A DNA stretch of 61,125 nucleotides from Cytophagales bacterium (GTDB lineage: Bacteria; Bacteroidota; Bacteroidia; Cytophagales; Cyclobacteriaceae). The notes under the pieces were generated by a model that had not been told where the DNA came from, did no database searches, and saw nothing but the letters and a program-made list of their open reading frames with translations. The DNA lies in assembly GCA_020402945.1 (NCBI GenBank), contig JADBYQ010000034.1:1-61125 (forward strand), written 5' to 3'. Position numbers and translations under genes: made by a program. Below are positions 36,062-45,036 of this stretch, one piece after another. Numbering within the stretch: position 1 is the first letter of the stretch; every line of letters starts with the position of its first letter.

Positions 36062-38245
36062 TTAATTTGCGTACTCGCTCAAAAATTTGATGCGCATCAA
36101 ACGAACATCATCTTCCGATTGATCCGTCAAGGTTGCCATCGCCTCTTCCATGCTATCGGTCTCCGAATTTAGGAAGTAGTCATAGATCTCTTCTTGCTTA
36201 TTGTCATCCAGCACTTCATCGATGTAATAGTCAATCGTAAGTTTTGTGCCGGAGTAGCAAATATTTTCCATCTCCGTCAACAGCTCATCAAAGGTCAAAC
36301 TCTTTGACTCGGCTATCTCTTCCAAATCCACCTTGCGATCAATTTGTTGGATGATGAATATTTTTATTTTTGATTTATTGACCGAAGACTTCACAACCAC
36401 CTCAGAGGCAGTCTCGATATCATTTTCATCTACATATTTTTCAATTAGCTCAATGAATTCCTTACCAAACTTATTCACCTTACCCATGCCTACCCCATTC
36501 ACCGAAGCCAACTCTTCTTTGTTGGTCGGATAGGTCGTTGCCATTTCTTCCAAAGAAGGATCTTGGAAAATGACATAGGGTGGCAAGTCTTTTTCTTTGG
36601 CGATCTTCTTGCGAAGCGCCTTCAGCATCTCGAACAATTTTACATCGTAGGACTTTGAGTTGATAATCACCCGCTCAGATGATTCCTCTTCGCCTACTTC
36701 TGTACTGAAATCATGATCTCTGGCGAGTTCGATGGAATGTGGCTTCTTGAGGAAGGCATGACCCTTCTCCGTGATTTTCAACACCCCGATGTTTTCAATA
36801 TCCTTTTCTAAATATTGATAGATCAGTGCCTGACGAATAACCGCCTTCCAGAAATCGGCATCTTCCGTATCGCCTTTGCCATAGATAGCCAAATCAAAAT
36901 GGCCATAGCTCTTCACGTACTCATCTTCGGTGCCGCGAATCACATTTACCAAGTGTGGAAGTCCAAATCGCTCACTCGTCTGTTTAACTGCTTCAATAGC
37001 AATCTTAACGGAATCCATACCTTCAAACCTCTCTCGTGGATTCATACAATTGTCGCACGCGCCACAATTGGTTTCTTTATATTCTTCACCAAAGTAATGG
37101 AGAAGTTGCTTCCGCCTACAAACAGGCGACTCGGCATAAAACTCCATCTCCTGTAATAAAATGCGCGCGTTCTCTCGCTCTTGTACAGACTTGTCTTTGT
37201 TAAACTTCTCTAATTTGTTCAAGTCGTTATGACTATAGAACATCAGGCAAATGCCTTCCAAACCATCGCGACCTCCGCGTCCGGTTTCTTGGTAATATCC
37301 TTCCAGTGATTTGGGAACATCGTAGTGCACAACAAACCTAACATCCGGTTTATCAATACCCATTCCAAATGCAATGGTAGCTGTAATAATGTCGACTTCC
37401 TCATTCAAAAAATCATCTTGATTTTTCATGCGCACATCCGGATCTAAACCAGCATGGTAAGGTGCTGCCTTAAATCCATTTACGTTCAACAACTGCGCAA
37501 TCTCTTCTACTTTTTTGCGGCTGAGGCAATAGATGATTCCTGATTTCCCTTTGTGTTCTTTTAAAAAGCGAATGAGTTGCTTTTTAGTCTCCTTTTTGGG
37601 GCGTACTTCGTAATATAAATTTTTGCGATTGAACGAAGACAAGAAAACGTCTGCGTCTTCCATCTGCAAATTCTTCTGAATATCTAACTGAACTTTTGGC
37701 GTAGCGGTAGCTGTCAGAGCGATGACTGACTTTTTGCCAAGCTGCCCAATCATGGTCTTAATCCTGCGATACTCCGGGCGAAAATCATGACCCCACTCTG
37801 AAATACAATGAGCCTCATCGATGGCAACAAAAGAAACATTTACTTTTTGCAAAAATTCAATGTTCTCCTCTTTATTCAGTGATTCGGGTGCTACATACAA
37901 AAGCTTTACCAACCCCGACACGCAATCCTTCTTAAGTTTTGTTATTTCTCCTTTACTGAGTGTTGAATTCAAAAATCTCGCATTCACTCCATATGCGTTC
38001 ATCTGATCTACCTGATTCTTCATCAGCGCGATCAATGGTGATATCACGATGGCCAAGCCATCGTACATCATCGCGGGAAGTTGATAACATAGGGATTTGC
38101 CCGCCCCGGTGGGCATGATTACAAACGTGTTCCTCCCTGTAAGAATATTTCTGATTACAACCTCTTGATTTCCCCTGAAATTTCCGTAGCCGAATATTTC
38201 CTTGAGTTTTGCCTTTAGTTCGTCTTTCTCTTCTGCCACTACCAT
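36062..38245 (-). CDS. recQ: ATP-dependent DNA helicase RecQ
   Basis: 727 aa. The helicase core has Walker A MPTGAGKSLCYQ, the DEAH box in VAIDEAHCISEWGHDF and ATIAFGMGIDKPDVR; the zinc-binding RQC Cys are in CRRKQLL and NCGACDNC; an HRDC domain (residues about 530-600) is followed by an extra C-terminal domain with a helix-turn-helix-like DEEIYDYF region. It unwinds DNA 3' to 5' in recombination and repair. Divergent from the manC-type gene, which lies 260 bp upstream; that gap is AT-rich and shows no gene. Confidence 0.95.
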   Translation of the reverse strand: MVVAEEKDELKAKLKEIFGYGNFRGNQEVVIRNILTGRNTFVIMPTGAGKSLCYQLPAMMYDGLAIVISPLIALMKNQVDQMNAYGVNARFLNSTLSKGEITKLKKDCVSGLVKLLYVAPESLNKEENIEFLQKVNVSFVAIDEAHCISEWGHDFRPEYRRIKTMIGQLGKKSVIALTATATPKVQLDIQKNLQMEDADVFLSSFNRKNLYYEVRPKKETKKQLIRFLKEHKGKSGIIYCLSRKKVEEIAQLLNVNGFKAAPYHAGLDPDVRMKNQDDFLNEEVDIITATIAFGMGIDKPDVRFVVHYDVPKSLEGYYQETGRGGRDGLEGICLMFYSHNDLNKLEKFNKDKSVQERENARILLQEMEFYAESPVCRRKQLLHYFGEEYKETNCGACDNCMNPRERFEGMDSVKIAIEAVKQTSERFGLPHLVNVIRGTEDEYVKSYGHFDLAIYGKGDTEDADFWKAVIRQALIYQYLEKDIENIGVLKITEKGHAFLKKPHSIELARDHDFSTEVGEEESSERVIINSKSYDVKLFEMLKALRKKIAKEKDLPPYVIFQDPSLEEMATTYPTNKEELASVNGVGMGKVNKFGKEFIELIEKYVDENDIETASEVVVKSSVNKSKIKIFIIQQIDRKVDLEEIAESKSLTFDELLTEMENICYSGTKLTIDYYIDEVLDDNKQEEIYDYFLNSETDSMEEAMATLTDQSEDDVRLMRIKFLSEYAN

Positions 38246-38505
38246 AATACCTTGTAATAAAGTTCTGTTTTAAGTTTTTTAGGAAATTGAAGATAATAAA
38301 AAAAATCCGACAAGAAGCAAAGCATGTAGGATATAAATGATTATTGCATAATTACCCTATAACGAAGAATTCACTCATTAGTGCTACAAACGGAAAAATT
38401 GTTTGATCACTGGCTATTTGCGTGTGTGGCAACGTTTGCACCCGGTTAAAGATTCACGATAGTTCACTATTTTAGCGGTTTAAAATCTATAACGGCTATT
38501 TTCGA

Positions 38506-39582
38506 ATGAATACAAATCTTTTTGTGGTATTGATGGCAGGTGGAGTTGGAACCAGATTTTGGCCCTATAGCCGAAATGCCAAGCCAAAACAGTTTTTGGA
38601 TGTAGTCGGAACAGGAAAAACGCTTCTTCAATCAACCTATGACCGCTTTTTGCCCATTTGCCCACCCGAAAATATTTTTGTGGTCACGCATGAAGAGCAT
38701 CGTATGTTGACAAAGGAACAGTTGCCTTCACTATCTGAATCACAAATATTGGCGGAGCCCATGAGAAAGAACACAGCACCCTGTATTCTCTATGCTTGCC
38801 ATAAGATCTCTAAGATCAATCCGCAAGCCGTGGTAGTAGTGAGCCCGACAGATCATCTTATTCTAAACGAATCTGACTTTCAACAGACTATCCTCAAATC
38901 TGCCGAACAGGCAAAAAACCAGGATAAGCTGATAACACTAGGTATTAAGCCCTCGAGACCTGAAACCGGCTATGGCTACATCCAGTACATCGAAAACAAA
39001 AGCACTTTAAAAAAGGTCAAAACCTTTACGGAGAAACCAGAGTTAGCCTTGGCAAACAAGTTTTTAGAAAGCGGTGATTTCGTCTGGAATGCGGGCATTT
39101 TTATTTGGGGTGTGCAGGCAATTCATCATGCTTTTGCTAAGTACTTGCCTGAAATGACTGAGATCTTTGACGAGGCAGCACCAAGCATCTCCACCGATGA
39201 TGAAAAGCAGGCAATACAAGCGGCCTACTCGCAAACCAAGAATATTTCCATTGACTATGCCATCATGGAAAAAGCGGACAACGTTTACGTTTGGCTGAGT
39301 CAATTCGCTTGGTCGGATTTAGGATCGTGGGGATCGTTGTATGAATATTCAGCCAAAGACTCGAACAACAATGTGATTGGCGTGGATGCGCTTACCTATG
39401 AAACGCGTAACTCAATTATAAAAGGTGATGCGAATAAGTTGGTTGTTACACAGGGCCTCAACGGCTACTTGGTAGGCGCTTTTGGCAACGTGGTGATCGT
39501 ATGCGAAAAAGATAAGGAAGACCTTTTTCGAAAATTTGTGAACGACCTGAAGAGCAAACCAAACAGTAGCGATTACTTGTAG
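38506..39582 (+). CDS. Mannose-1-phosphate guanylyltransferase
   Basis: 358 aa. The nucleotide-binding signature GGVGTRFWPYSRNAKPKQFL and the sugar-binding VKTFTEKPE and NAGIFIWGV segments match the short (guanylyltransferase-only) ManC/ManB type. It makes GDP-mannose from GTP and mannose 1-phosphate, used for polysaccharides and glycoproteins. No C-terminal isomerase domain is fused. Its 3' end overlaps the convergent rlmB stop by 10 bp. Confidence 0.92.
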   Translation: MNTNLFVVLMAGGVGTRFWPYSRNAKPKQFLDVVGTGKTLLQSTYDRFLPICPPENIFVVTHEEHRMLTKEQLPSLSESQILAEPMRKNTAPCILYACHKISKINPQAVVVVSPTDHLILNESDFQQTILKSAEQAKNQDKLITLGIKPSRPETGYGYIQYIENKSTLKKVKTFTEKPELALANKFLESGDFVWNAGIFIWGVQAIHHAFAKYLPEMTEIFDEAAPSISTDDEKQAIQAAYSQTKNISIDYAIMEKADNVYVWLSQFAWSDLGSWGSLYEYSAKDSNNNVIGVDALTYETRNSIIKGDANKLVVTQGLNGYLVGAFGNVVIVCEKDKEDLFRKFVNDLKSKPNSSDYL

Positions 39583-40313
39583 TCTCTCTGCCTAATTTTC
39601 TCGTAAACAACAATTCCTGCGGCAACGGATACGTTTAGCGATTCTATACTTCCCATCAATGGAATTTTAGCGAGGTGATCAGCATCCTTTAACATCTGTG
39701 GTGAAATACCGTCTTCTTCAGACCCCAGTATAATCGCTACTGGTGTGTTCAAATCAATTTGATAGATCGTGTTAGTAGCCTTCTCAGTACAGGCGATAAT
39801 TTGAATGCCATTGTCTTTCAACAATTGAAATGTTTTCTTCATATCCTTCACGCGGCAAACGGGCAGATGATTGAGCGCACCGGCTGATGTCTTCATCGCA
39901 TCGCCTGTAATGGGCGCATTTCCTTTGTCGGCAATGATCATCGCATCCACTTGTGCGCACTCCGCGGTACGCGCCAATGCTCCAAAATTGCGAACGTCAG
40001 TAACTCTATCAACGATCAAAAAAAACGGCTCGCGACCTTCGCTGTAACATTTATCAATAATGTTTTCAAGTGGAACATATTGAACCGCAGACAACACACA
40101 AACAACTCCCTGGTGATTTTTATTGGAAAGCCGGTCTAGTTTAACTTGCGGAATAAATGAATAGGGAGCTTTATGAGTAGCCGCTGTATTGATTAGCTCC
40201 TTTATCAAATCGTTATTTAGCCCAGATTGAATATAAATCTTTTCAATCTCACGCCCGGCCTTGATGGCCTCAATCACGGCACGCGTACCAAAAATTGTTT
40301 CTGCTTTTTCCAT
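39573..40313 (-). CDS. rlmB: 23S rRNA (guanosine-2'-O-)-methyltransferase RlmB (SpoU family)
   Basis: 246 aa. The N-terminal substrate-binding domain (EKAETIFGTRAVIEAI) is followed by a SPOUT domain with RNFGALARTAECAQVDA, ILGSEEDGISPQ and PLMGSIESLNVSVAAG, the three SpoU motifs. RlmB methylates G2251 of 23S rRNA. The family also holds other TrmH-like enzymes, so target specificity is inferred from the FGTRAVIEAI start. Confidence 0.9.
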   Translation of the reverse strand: MEKAETIFGTRAVIEAIKAGREIEKIYIQSGLNNDLIKELINTAATHKAPYSFIPQVKLDRLSNKNHQGVVCVLSAVQYVPLENIIDKCYSEGREPFFLIVDRVTDVRNFGALARTAECAQVDAMIIADKGNAPITGDAMKTSAGALNHLPVCRVKDMKKTFQLLKDNGIQIIACTEKATNTIYQIDLNTPVAIILGSEEDGISPQMLKDADHLAKIPLMGSIESLNVSVAAGIVVYEKIRQRDYK

Positions 40314-40400
40314 ACAAATAAAAAGAATATACGAGTTAGAATTAAGGAGTCAGAATCTTAGCCTATCGACTACAGATTACCGAAAACCAGCAACCGATCA

Positions 40401-41330
40401 CTACCACAACCTTGCCGGATATACACCACTCTCTACTAGTTGTTTTATTTTGCTTGACACTTCCTCTTTGTCTTCTTTATAGGTCACTCCAAACCAGGTT
40501 TTGCCACCCCCCAAAATATGAACCTTGCCCAGATTCTGCCTGATGACTTCATTTGTCAATAGCGCAATGTAAAATTCTGCCGAGGGGTTTTCTTTGTTTT
40601 TCTCTGCAAATTCGTGAAACATCTTTTCAGCAACCGCAAACACACCTGGTTGAAAGCCCCAGCAATTCATAGAAACGGGGAACAACGGATCTAGTTCACG
40701 ATCACCGGTATCCTCTTTAGAAATAATTTTTCCCTGCCCGTCCGGCAGGCGGGCATCTTCTTTTACAATTTTTGTAAGCTCACTCAGCTTCTTCAAAAAT
40801 CCCTGCGCATCTCGTTCTTCTGCTACTCCGCGCGACACACTACCATGTTCTGACAACACATTTTTTAATGTGTATCCTACCATGGCGTGATGATCGGGTG
40901 CTGCCGTGTCAAAAAAAGTAGACAGGGATTCAAAAGCTTCCTTGCCATAAAAGTCATCTGCATTGATCACGGCAAACGGCTCGTTGATAACGTCTTTGCC
41001 ACAAAGCATGGCATGCGTGGTTCCCCACGGTTTTTTACGATTCACTGGCCCATAATTTTGAGGAACAAATCGATCCAGCGATTGTACCTCAAAGTAAACT
41101 TCCACCTTTCCTTTTAGTTTGGGGAGAAATATCTCTTCTACTGTTGATTTAATCTCATCGCGCACGATGAAAACCACCTTTGCAAACCCAGCACGAATCG
41201 CGTCATACAGCGAATAGTCCATGATGGTTTCTCCACTAGGGCCAAATCCATCAATTTGCTTTATTCCACCATACCGACTACCCATGCCCGCGGCCATAAC
41301 CAACAAGCTTTTTGATTTTTTTACTGCCAT
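40401..41330 (-). CDS. Sugar-phosphate nucleotidyltransferase
   Basis: 309 aa. The N-terminal VMAAGMGSRYGGIKQID and AVINADDFYG (metal-binding Asp) mark the RfbA/GalU-type fold; the substrate is unknown. Around residue 198 the sequence DARLPDGQGK is coded by a copy of the palindrome also found in ricT, adding about seven residues to a surface loop. No C-terminal hexapeptide domain is present. Upstream lies the divergent sugar transporter. Confidence 0.85.
   Translation of the reverse strand: MAVKKSKSLLVMAAGMGSRYGGIKQIDGFGPSGETIMDYSLYDAIRAGFAKVVFIVRDEIKSTVEEIFLPKLKGKVEVYFEVQSLDRFVPQNYGPVNRKKPWGTTHAMLCGKDVINEPFAVINADDFYGKEAFESLSTFFDTAAPDHHAMVGYTLKNVLSEHGSVSRGVAEERDAQGFLKKLSELTKIVKEDARLPDGQGKIISKEDTGDRELDPLFPVSMNCWGFQPGVFAVAEKMFHEFAEKNKENPSAEFYIALLTNEVIRQNLGKVHILGGGKTWFGVTYKEDKEEVSSKIKQLVESGVYPARLW
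40732..40753. repeat. In-frame palindromic insertion in the nucleotidyltransferase gene
   Basis: CCTGCCCG, TCCGG and CAGGCGGG (40733-40753, preceded by one more C) match the ricT palindrome at 34520-34540 except for one base in each arm. Here the reading phase is different, giving RLPDGQG instead of LPAGQAG. Confidence 0.75.
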
Positions 41331-41440
41331 ATTAAACTGTGATATATTGAAACCAGAAATAAATTGCCAACTTTCAAGCTCGCATTGCGAAAGAAGGATA
41401 CAGTTTCAAAAATAAGGCTTTACCATCATACTTTTATCTT

Positions 41441-42697
41441 ATGAGTTCAAATAAGAATTACGTGCTTTCCATCTCCATCATTGGCGTTCTCTTTTTCATT
41501 TTTGGTTTTGTAACGTGGTTGAATGGAACGCTCATCCCATTTTTGAAGCTGGCCTGCGATTTGAAGACTGATGCGGAAGCATTACTTGTCACTTTTGCTT
41601 TTTATATGGCTTACTTTTTTCTCGCCATCCCCTCCTCTTTTATCCTCACCAAAACGGGTTTTAAAAAGGGTATGTCTCTTGGACTAGCTGTCATGGCTGT
41701 TGGAGCTTTACTGTTCTTACCTGCAGCCATGCAGCGAAGTTTCTCACTTTTTCTTACTGGTCTTTTTGTTCAGGGTATGGGGTTGGCCCTTTTGCAAACA
41801 GCCTCGAACCCATATATCTCTGTTATTGGTCCAATAGAAAGTGCGGCCAAACGAATCAGCATTATGGGCATTTGCAATAAAGTAGCAGGCGCATTAAGCC
41901 CGTTAGTTTTGGGGGCCATTGTATTACAAGATGCTACAGGCATAGAAGGTCAAATCAACGCTACTACCGACTTGGCAATTAAAACTGGTTTGCTTCAGTC
42001 ACTTTCAGAAAGAGTTATTATTCCCTATGCCATCATGGCAACGGTACTGATCGCATTGGCGGTGATGATTTGGCTTTCGCCTCTACCGGAAATTGAGACC
42101 GATGGATCAACTACTACCGACAACCAAACCCAACATAAAAGTATATTCCACATACCTTACCTGATGTTTGGGATTTTATGTCTGTTTCTATATGTAGGCG
42201 TAGAAGTTATGGCGGGGGATGTCATCGGCACCTATGGAAAAGCAATTGGCATTGGCTTAGATGAAACAAAAGTGTTCACCTCGTACACTCTTTGGTCAAT
42301 GGTAATTGGATATATCATTGGAATACTCACCATTCCAAAATACATCAAGCAACAAAACGCACTGGCGCTATCGGCCATTGCCGGGATTGTGCTTAGCCTC
42401 GGAGTGTTTTTCACCACCGGCTATACATCCATTGTCTTCATTGCCTTGTTGGGTTTTGCCAATGCCTTGATGTGGCCGGCTATTTTCCCGTTGGCGATAG
42501 AAAACCTCGGAAAGTTTACAAAACTTGGCTCCGCCCTACTTGTTATGGGAATTGCTGGCGGTGCTGTGCTTCCTCAACTTTATGCGCGCATTGTGCCAAC
42601 CCTAGGGCCACCTTCTGCTTTTTTCTGGATTGTCGCACCCTGCTATGCTTATATTTTGTTCTATGCAACTAAGGGACACATGCTGGGAAAGCGGTAG
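41441..42697 (+). CDS. FHS-family sugar MFS transporter (FucP/GluP-like)
   Basis: 418 aa with about 12 transmembrane helices. Diagnostic segments are FFIFGFVTWLNGTLIPFL in helix 1, LFVQGMGLALLQTASNPYI in helix 4 and GDVIGTYG near the middle. These H+ symporters carry L-fucose, glucose/galactose or N-acetylglucosamine in Bacteroidota; the substrate cannot be assigned. The broken lactonase gene begins 10 bp downstream in the same direction, so both were probably one operon. Confidence 0.9.
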   Translation: MSSNKNYVLSISIIGVLFFIFGFVTWLNGTLIPFLKLACDLKTDAEALLVTFAFYMAYFFLAIPSSFILTKTGFKKGMSLGLAVMAVGALLFLPAAMQRSFSLFLTGLFVQGMGLALLQTASNPYISVIGPIESAAKRISIMGICNKVAGALSPLVLGAIVLQDATGIEGQINATTDLAIKTGLLQSLSERVIIPYAIMATVLIALAVMIWLSPLPEIETDGSTTTDNQTQHKSIFHIPYLMFGILCLFLYVGVEVMAGDVIGTYGKAIGIGLDETKVFTSYTLWSMVIGYIIGILTIPKYIKQQNALALSAIAGIVLSLGVFFTTGYTSIVFIALLGFANALMWPAIFPLAIENLGKFTKLGSALLVMGIAGGAVLPQLYARIVPTLGPPSAFFWIVAPCYAYILFYATKGHMLGKR

Positions 42698-42707
42698 TTG
42701 AAAAACC

Positions 42708-43568
42708 ATGAAAGTCACGTTGTTTGTTTTGCTGATTTGCATTTCAGATGTCTTTTGTCAAAACCATATTGCCAGCGACCTAACTGCAGAAAATCTATTT
42801 TCTGAAAATATCGAAGGTCCTTACTACAAAAATGGAATCTTGTATGTCGTCAACTACAAAACGAACGGAACCATTGGCGCAGTAAAGCACGATGGCACTA
42901 CAGAGTTTTTTGTAACGCTACCCGAGGGCAGTATCGCGAATGCGATCCAGTTTGATAAAAAAGGACATATGCTGCTCGCTGATTTCAAAGGGCATAACAT
43001 TTTGAAAGTGGATATGAAATAAAAAACTGTTTCAGTTTTTGTTCATAACGAATCCTTTAATCAACCCAACGACATCTATATTAATAAAAAGGGGCAACTC
43101 TTCGCCTCAGACCCCAATTGGAAGGAAGGAACTGGAAAACTTTGGCGCATTGAGCCAGACGGCATCGCCATATTGCTAAAAGAAAATATGGGCACCACCA
43201 ATGGCATCGCTCTAAGTCCAAATGAAAAAGTTCTATTTGTAAATGAAAGTGCTCAACGAAAAATATGGATGTTTGATCTTGACGCTAATGGCGAAGTAAG
43301 TAACCAAAAACTTTTTGCCTCCTTCGATGATTTTGGTTTGGACGGAATGAAGTGCGACCGTGAGGGAAATCTATATGTTACTCGTCATGGCAAAGGCACC
43401 GTAGTCATTTTTTCCCCGAAAGGCGAAATTTTGCATGAAGTAAAAATGAAAGGGATGAAACCAAGTAATTTAAATTTTGGCGGCCCGGATGGAAAGACCT
43501 GTTATGTTACCATGCAGGACCGAAAGTGTGTTGAGATTTTTAGAACTGCGACAGTGGGTAAAAAATAG
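42708..43568 (+). pseudogene. SMP-30/gluconolactonase-like gene with an in-frame TAA
   Basis: One continuous reading frame of 287 codons is interrupted once, by TAA at 43020-43022 after LKVDMK. It continues with KTVSVFVHNESFNQPND, then DPNWKEGTGKLWRIEPDG and NGIALSPNEKVLFVNES, and ends at 43568. The first part has a signal peptide (FVLLICISDVFCQ). SMP-30-type beta-propellers hydrolyse sugar lactones. Truncation at codon 104 would remove most of the propeller, so the product is probably dead unless the TAA is a sequence error. It follows the sugar transporter. Confidence 0.85.
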
Positions 43569-43574
43569 ACGTGG

Positions 43575-44120
43575 TCAACTCGCCCTTCACCATCATGTGA
43601 TTCCTCCTGCGGCTTCGCCATTGACTGGTGACATTCAATGCGCGCATCCGATCAGGTTTTTTGCGTACCTGGTATTCCTTTTTATAGCCACCAAAACCAC
43701 TCACCTCAGCAATACCTTTGACTCAGGATAGTTCCATATATGGCTTTCCCAGTTCTTGTAGAATTTCAGCTTTTACTAACTCTAGCCGCTCAAACACTTG
43801 CTGCCTTGCCCAGTACACATCGGTATCGTCATCAAACACGAGTTTCACTACGGATAAACCGAACTTGGATACAGAACGCATTTCCAACAGGCCAGGGATA
43901 TTTGACAATGACATTTCTAGTGGTGCTGTAATAAAACGCTCAATTTCCAAAGCCGCCAGCCTTGGGCTATTGGTAATCACATCTACCTGATTGCCGGTAA
44001 CATCCGGAACGGCATCGATCGTTTGGACAGTGAAAAGCTTCCCCAGGCAATGATGGCCAACACCATTAAGCCGACAAACAACTTATTGCGAACGCTGAAT
44101 ACAATAAGTTTATTGATCAT
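43575..44120 (-). pseudogene. Decayed N-terminal remnant of a CzcA/CusA RND pump gene
   Basis: From the ATG at 44120 the frame reads MINKLIVFSVRNKLFVGLMV, the normal N-terminus of the family, up to FSLSK. Then a frameshift occurs and IDAVPDVTGNQVDVITNSPR follows in another frame, continuing through VVKLVFDDDTDVYWARQQVF to PYMELS and a TGA. Beyond the stop, GIAEVSGFGGYKKEYQV and MRALNVTS are readable, but about 35-40 residues that normally precede this are missing. The rest of the gene is gone. It is a clear ruin next to an intact czcA. Confidence 0.85.
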
Positions 44121-44341
44121 TTCTTAAAAAATTTGCGGCCATTAACATACATATAGCTATCGCTACTTACCATCACATTTTCCACCATCAAAAATGACCT
44201 ATCACAACTCAACGTGTATATGCCTTCCATACGGGCGGTAAAATTCTGTTTTAGACTTTTTGAAGCGCCAAAGCTACACTTGCAAACAAGAAAAAAGATA
44301 CCCATTGAAAAAGCAATGACGCAGGATTCTAAAAAAGCCAT
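44117..44341 (-). CDS. Small possibly exported protein next to the czcA remnant
   Basis: 74 aa. The N-terminus has a hydrophobic stretch (CVIAFSMGIFFLVCKCSFGA) that could be a signal peptide, followed by KSLKQNFTARMEGIYTLSCD and a charged end (NGRKFFKK). I do not recognise it. It overlaps the outer-membrane protein gene by 13 bp and the czcA remnant's ATG by 4 bp, so it looks like part of a degraded second efflux operon. It may itself be a remnant. Confidence 0.35.
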   Translation of the reverse strand: MAFLESCVIAFSMGIFFLVCKCSFGASKSLKQNFTARMEGIYTLSCDRSFLMVENVMVSSDSYMYVNGRKFFKK

Positions 44342-45036
44342 CCGAGTCTAATTCCGTACAATTGATTGCGCCCGTTTTGATTGGGAAAGAAAGCTGGGTT
44401 GTAAACATTAGCCGTCCCCCAGTTTCCATAGAAATCGACCTGAAAGATGCAGGAACTACCTGCATTCACGTCAAGCCCCAGGCTTGCATGAAGAGATAGA
44501 TCCGTTTTGTAGTATCTGTCAGAATGATCTTCAATCAGATGAAAGCCGTCTTCCACACTAAGGAATATGTATTTTGACTCTATTATTTTCGATGGGATAA
44601 TACCCAATTCTGCATGAATGCGGGTTCCTTTTATTGGTTCAAATCCGCGAAAAATAATGGCGATAGGAACTTCCAGACTATAAAATTTTATTCGAGCGCG
44701 ATGCGTGCTGTCTGGGTCACCAAGGCCGCTATACAGATCCGGGGTAATAATTCCTGCACCTTTCGCGATAAATCCAACTCCAATAGTTGCACCAATATAT
44801 TTCGAAAAATAATATTCTGTTTTTATTGAGCCACCGACAGTGGGTCTTGAAAAGTATTCTTGCGGCAAATTCGTACCATCAATGGTTGTGAGCGCGTTGT
44901 TCAATGTTACCCCCCAAAAAAATTTTTTATCCCAAATGGATTTGACCTTTGCCGAATCACTGTTTTGTGCACGGGCGGAAAACGCGGTCATCAACAAAAT
45001 GACTAGCGTTAATTTACTAATGTCCAAAGTCTTCAT
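44329..45036 (-). CDS. Outer-membrane beta-barrel protein
   Basis: 235 aa from the ATG at 45036 (MKTLDISKLTLVILLMTAFS), chosen because it gives a signal peptide ending ARAQ. The mature part has alternating strands, YFSKYIGATIGVGFIAKGAG and DLSLHASLGLDVNAGSS, and ends GIRLGWLF, an outer-membrane C-terminal strand with a terminal Phe. It resembles PorT-type barrels. Its start overlaps the czcA stop by 20 bp, so it belongs to the efflux operon by coupling, though its role there is unknown. Confidence 0.65.
   Translation of the reverse strand: MKTLDISKLTLVILLMTAFSARAQNSDSAKVKSIWDKKFFWGVTLNNALTTIDGTNLPQEYFSRPTVGGSIKTEYYFSKYIGATIGVGFIAKGAGIITPDLYSGLGDPDSTHRARIKFYSLEVPIAIIFRGFEPIKGTRIHAELGIIPSKIIESKYIFLSVEDGFHLIEDHSDRYYKTDLSLHASLGLDVNAGSSCIFQVDFYGNWGTANVYNPAFFPNQNGRNQLYGIRLGWLF

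Noticed and set aside
42708-43022. Treating the first part of the lactonase gene as an independent small protein
   Set aside because: The same frame continues after the TAA with matching SMP-30 sequence, so it is one interrupted gene.
43020-43022. Stop-codon recoding as an explanation of the interrupted genes
   Set aside because: The interruptions use different stops (TAG at 2065, TAA here) while other genes in the window end normally with TAG and TAA.
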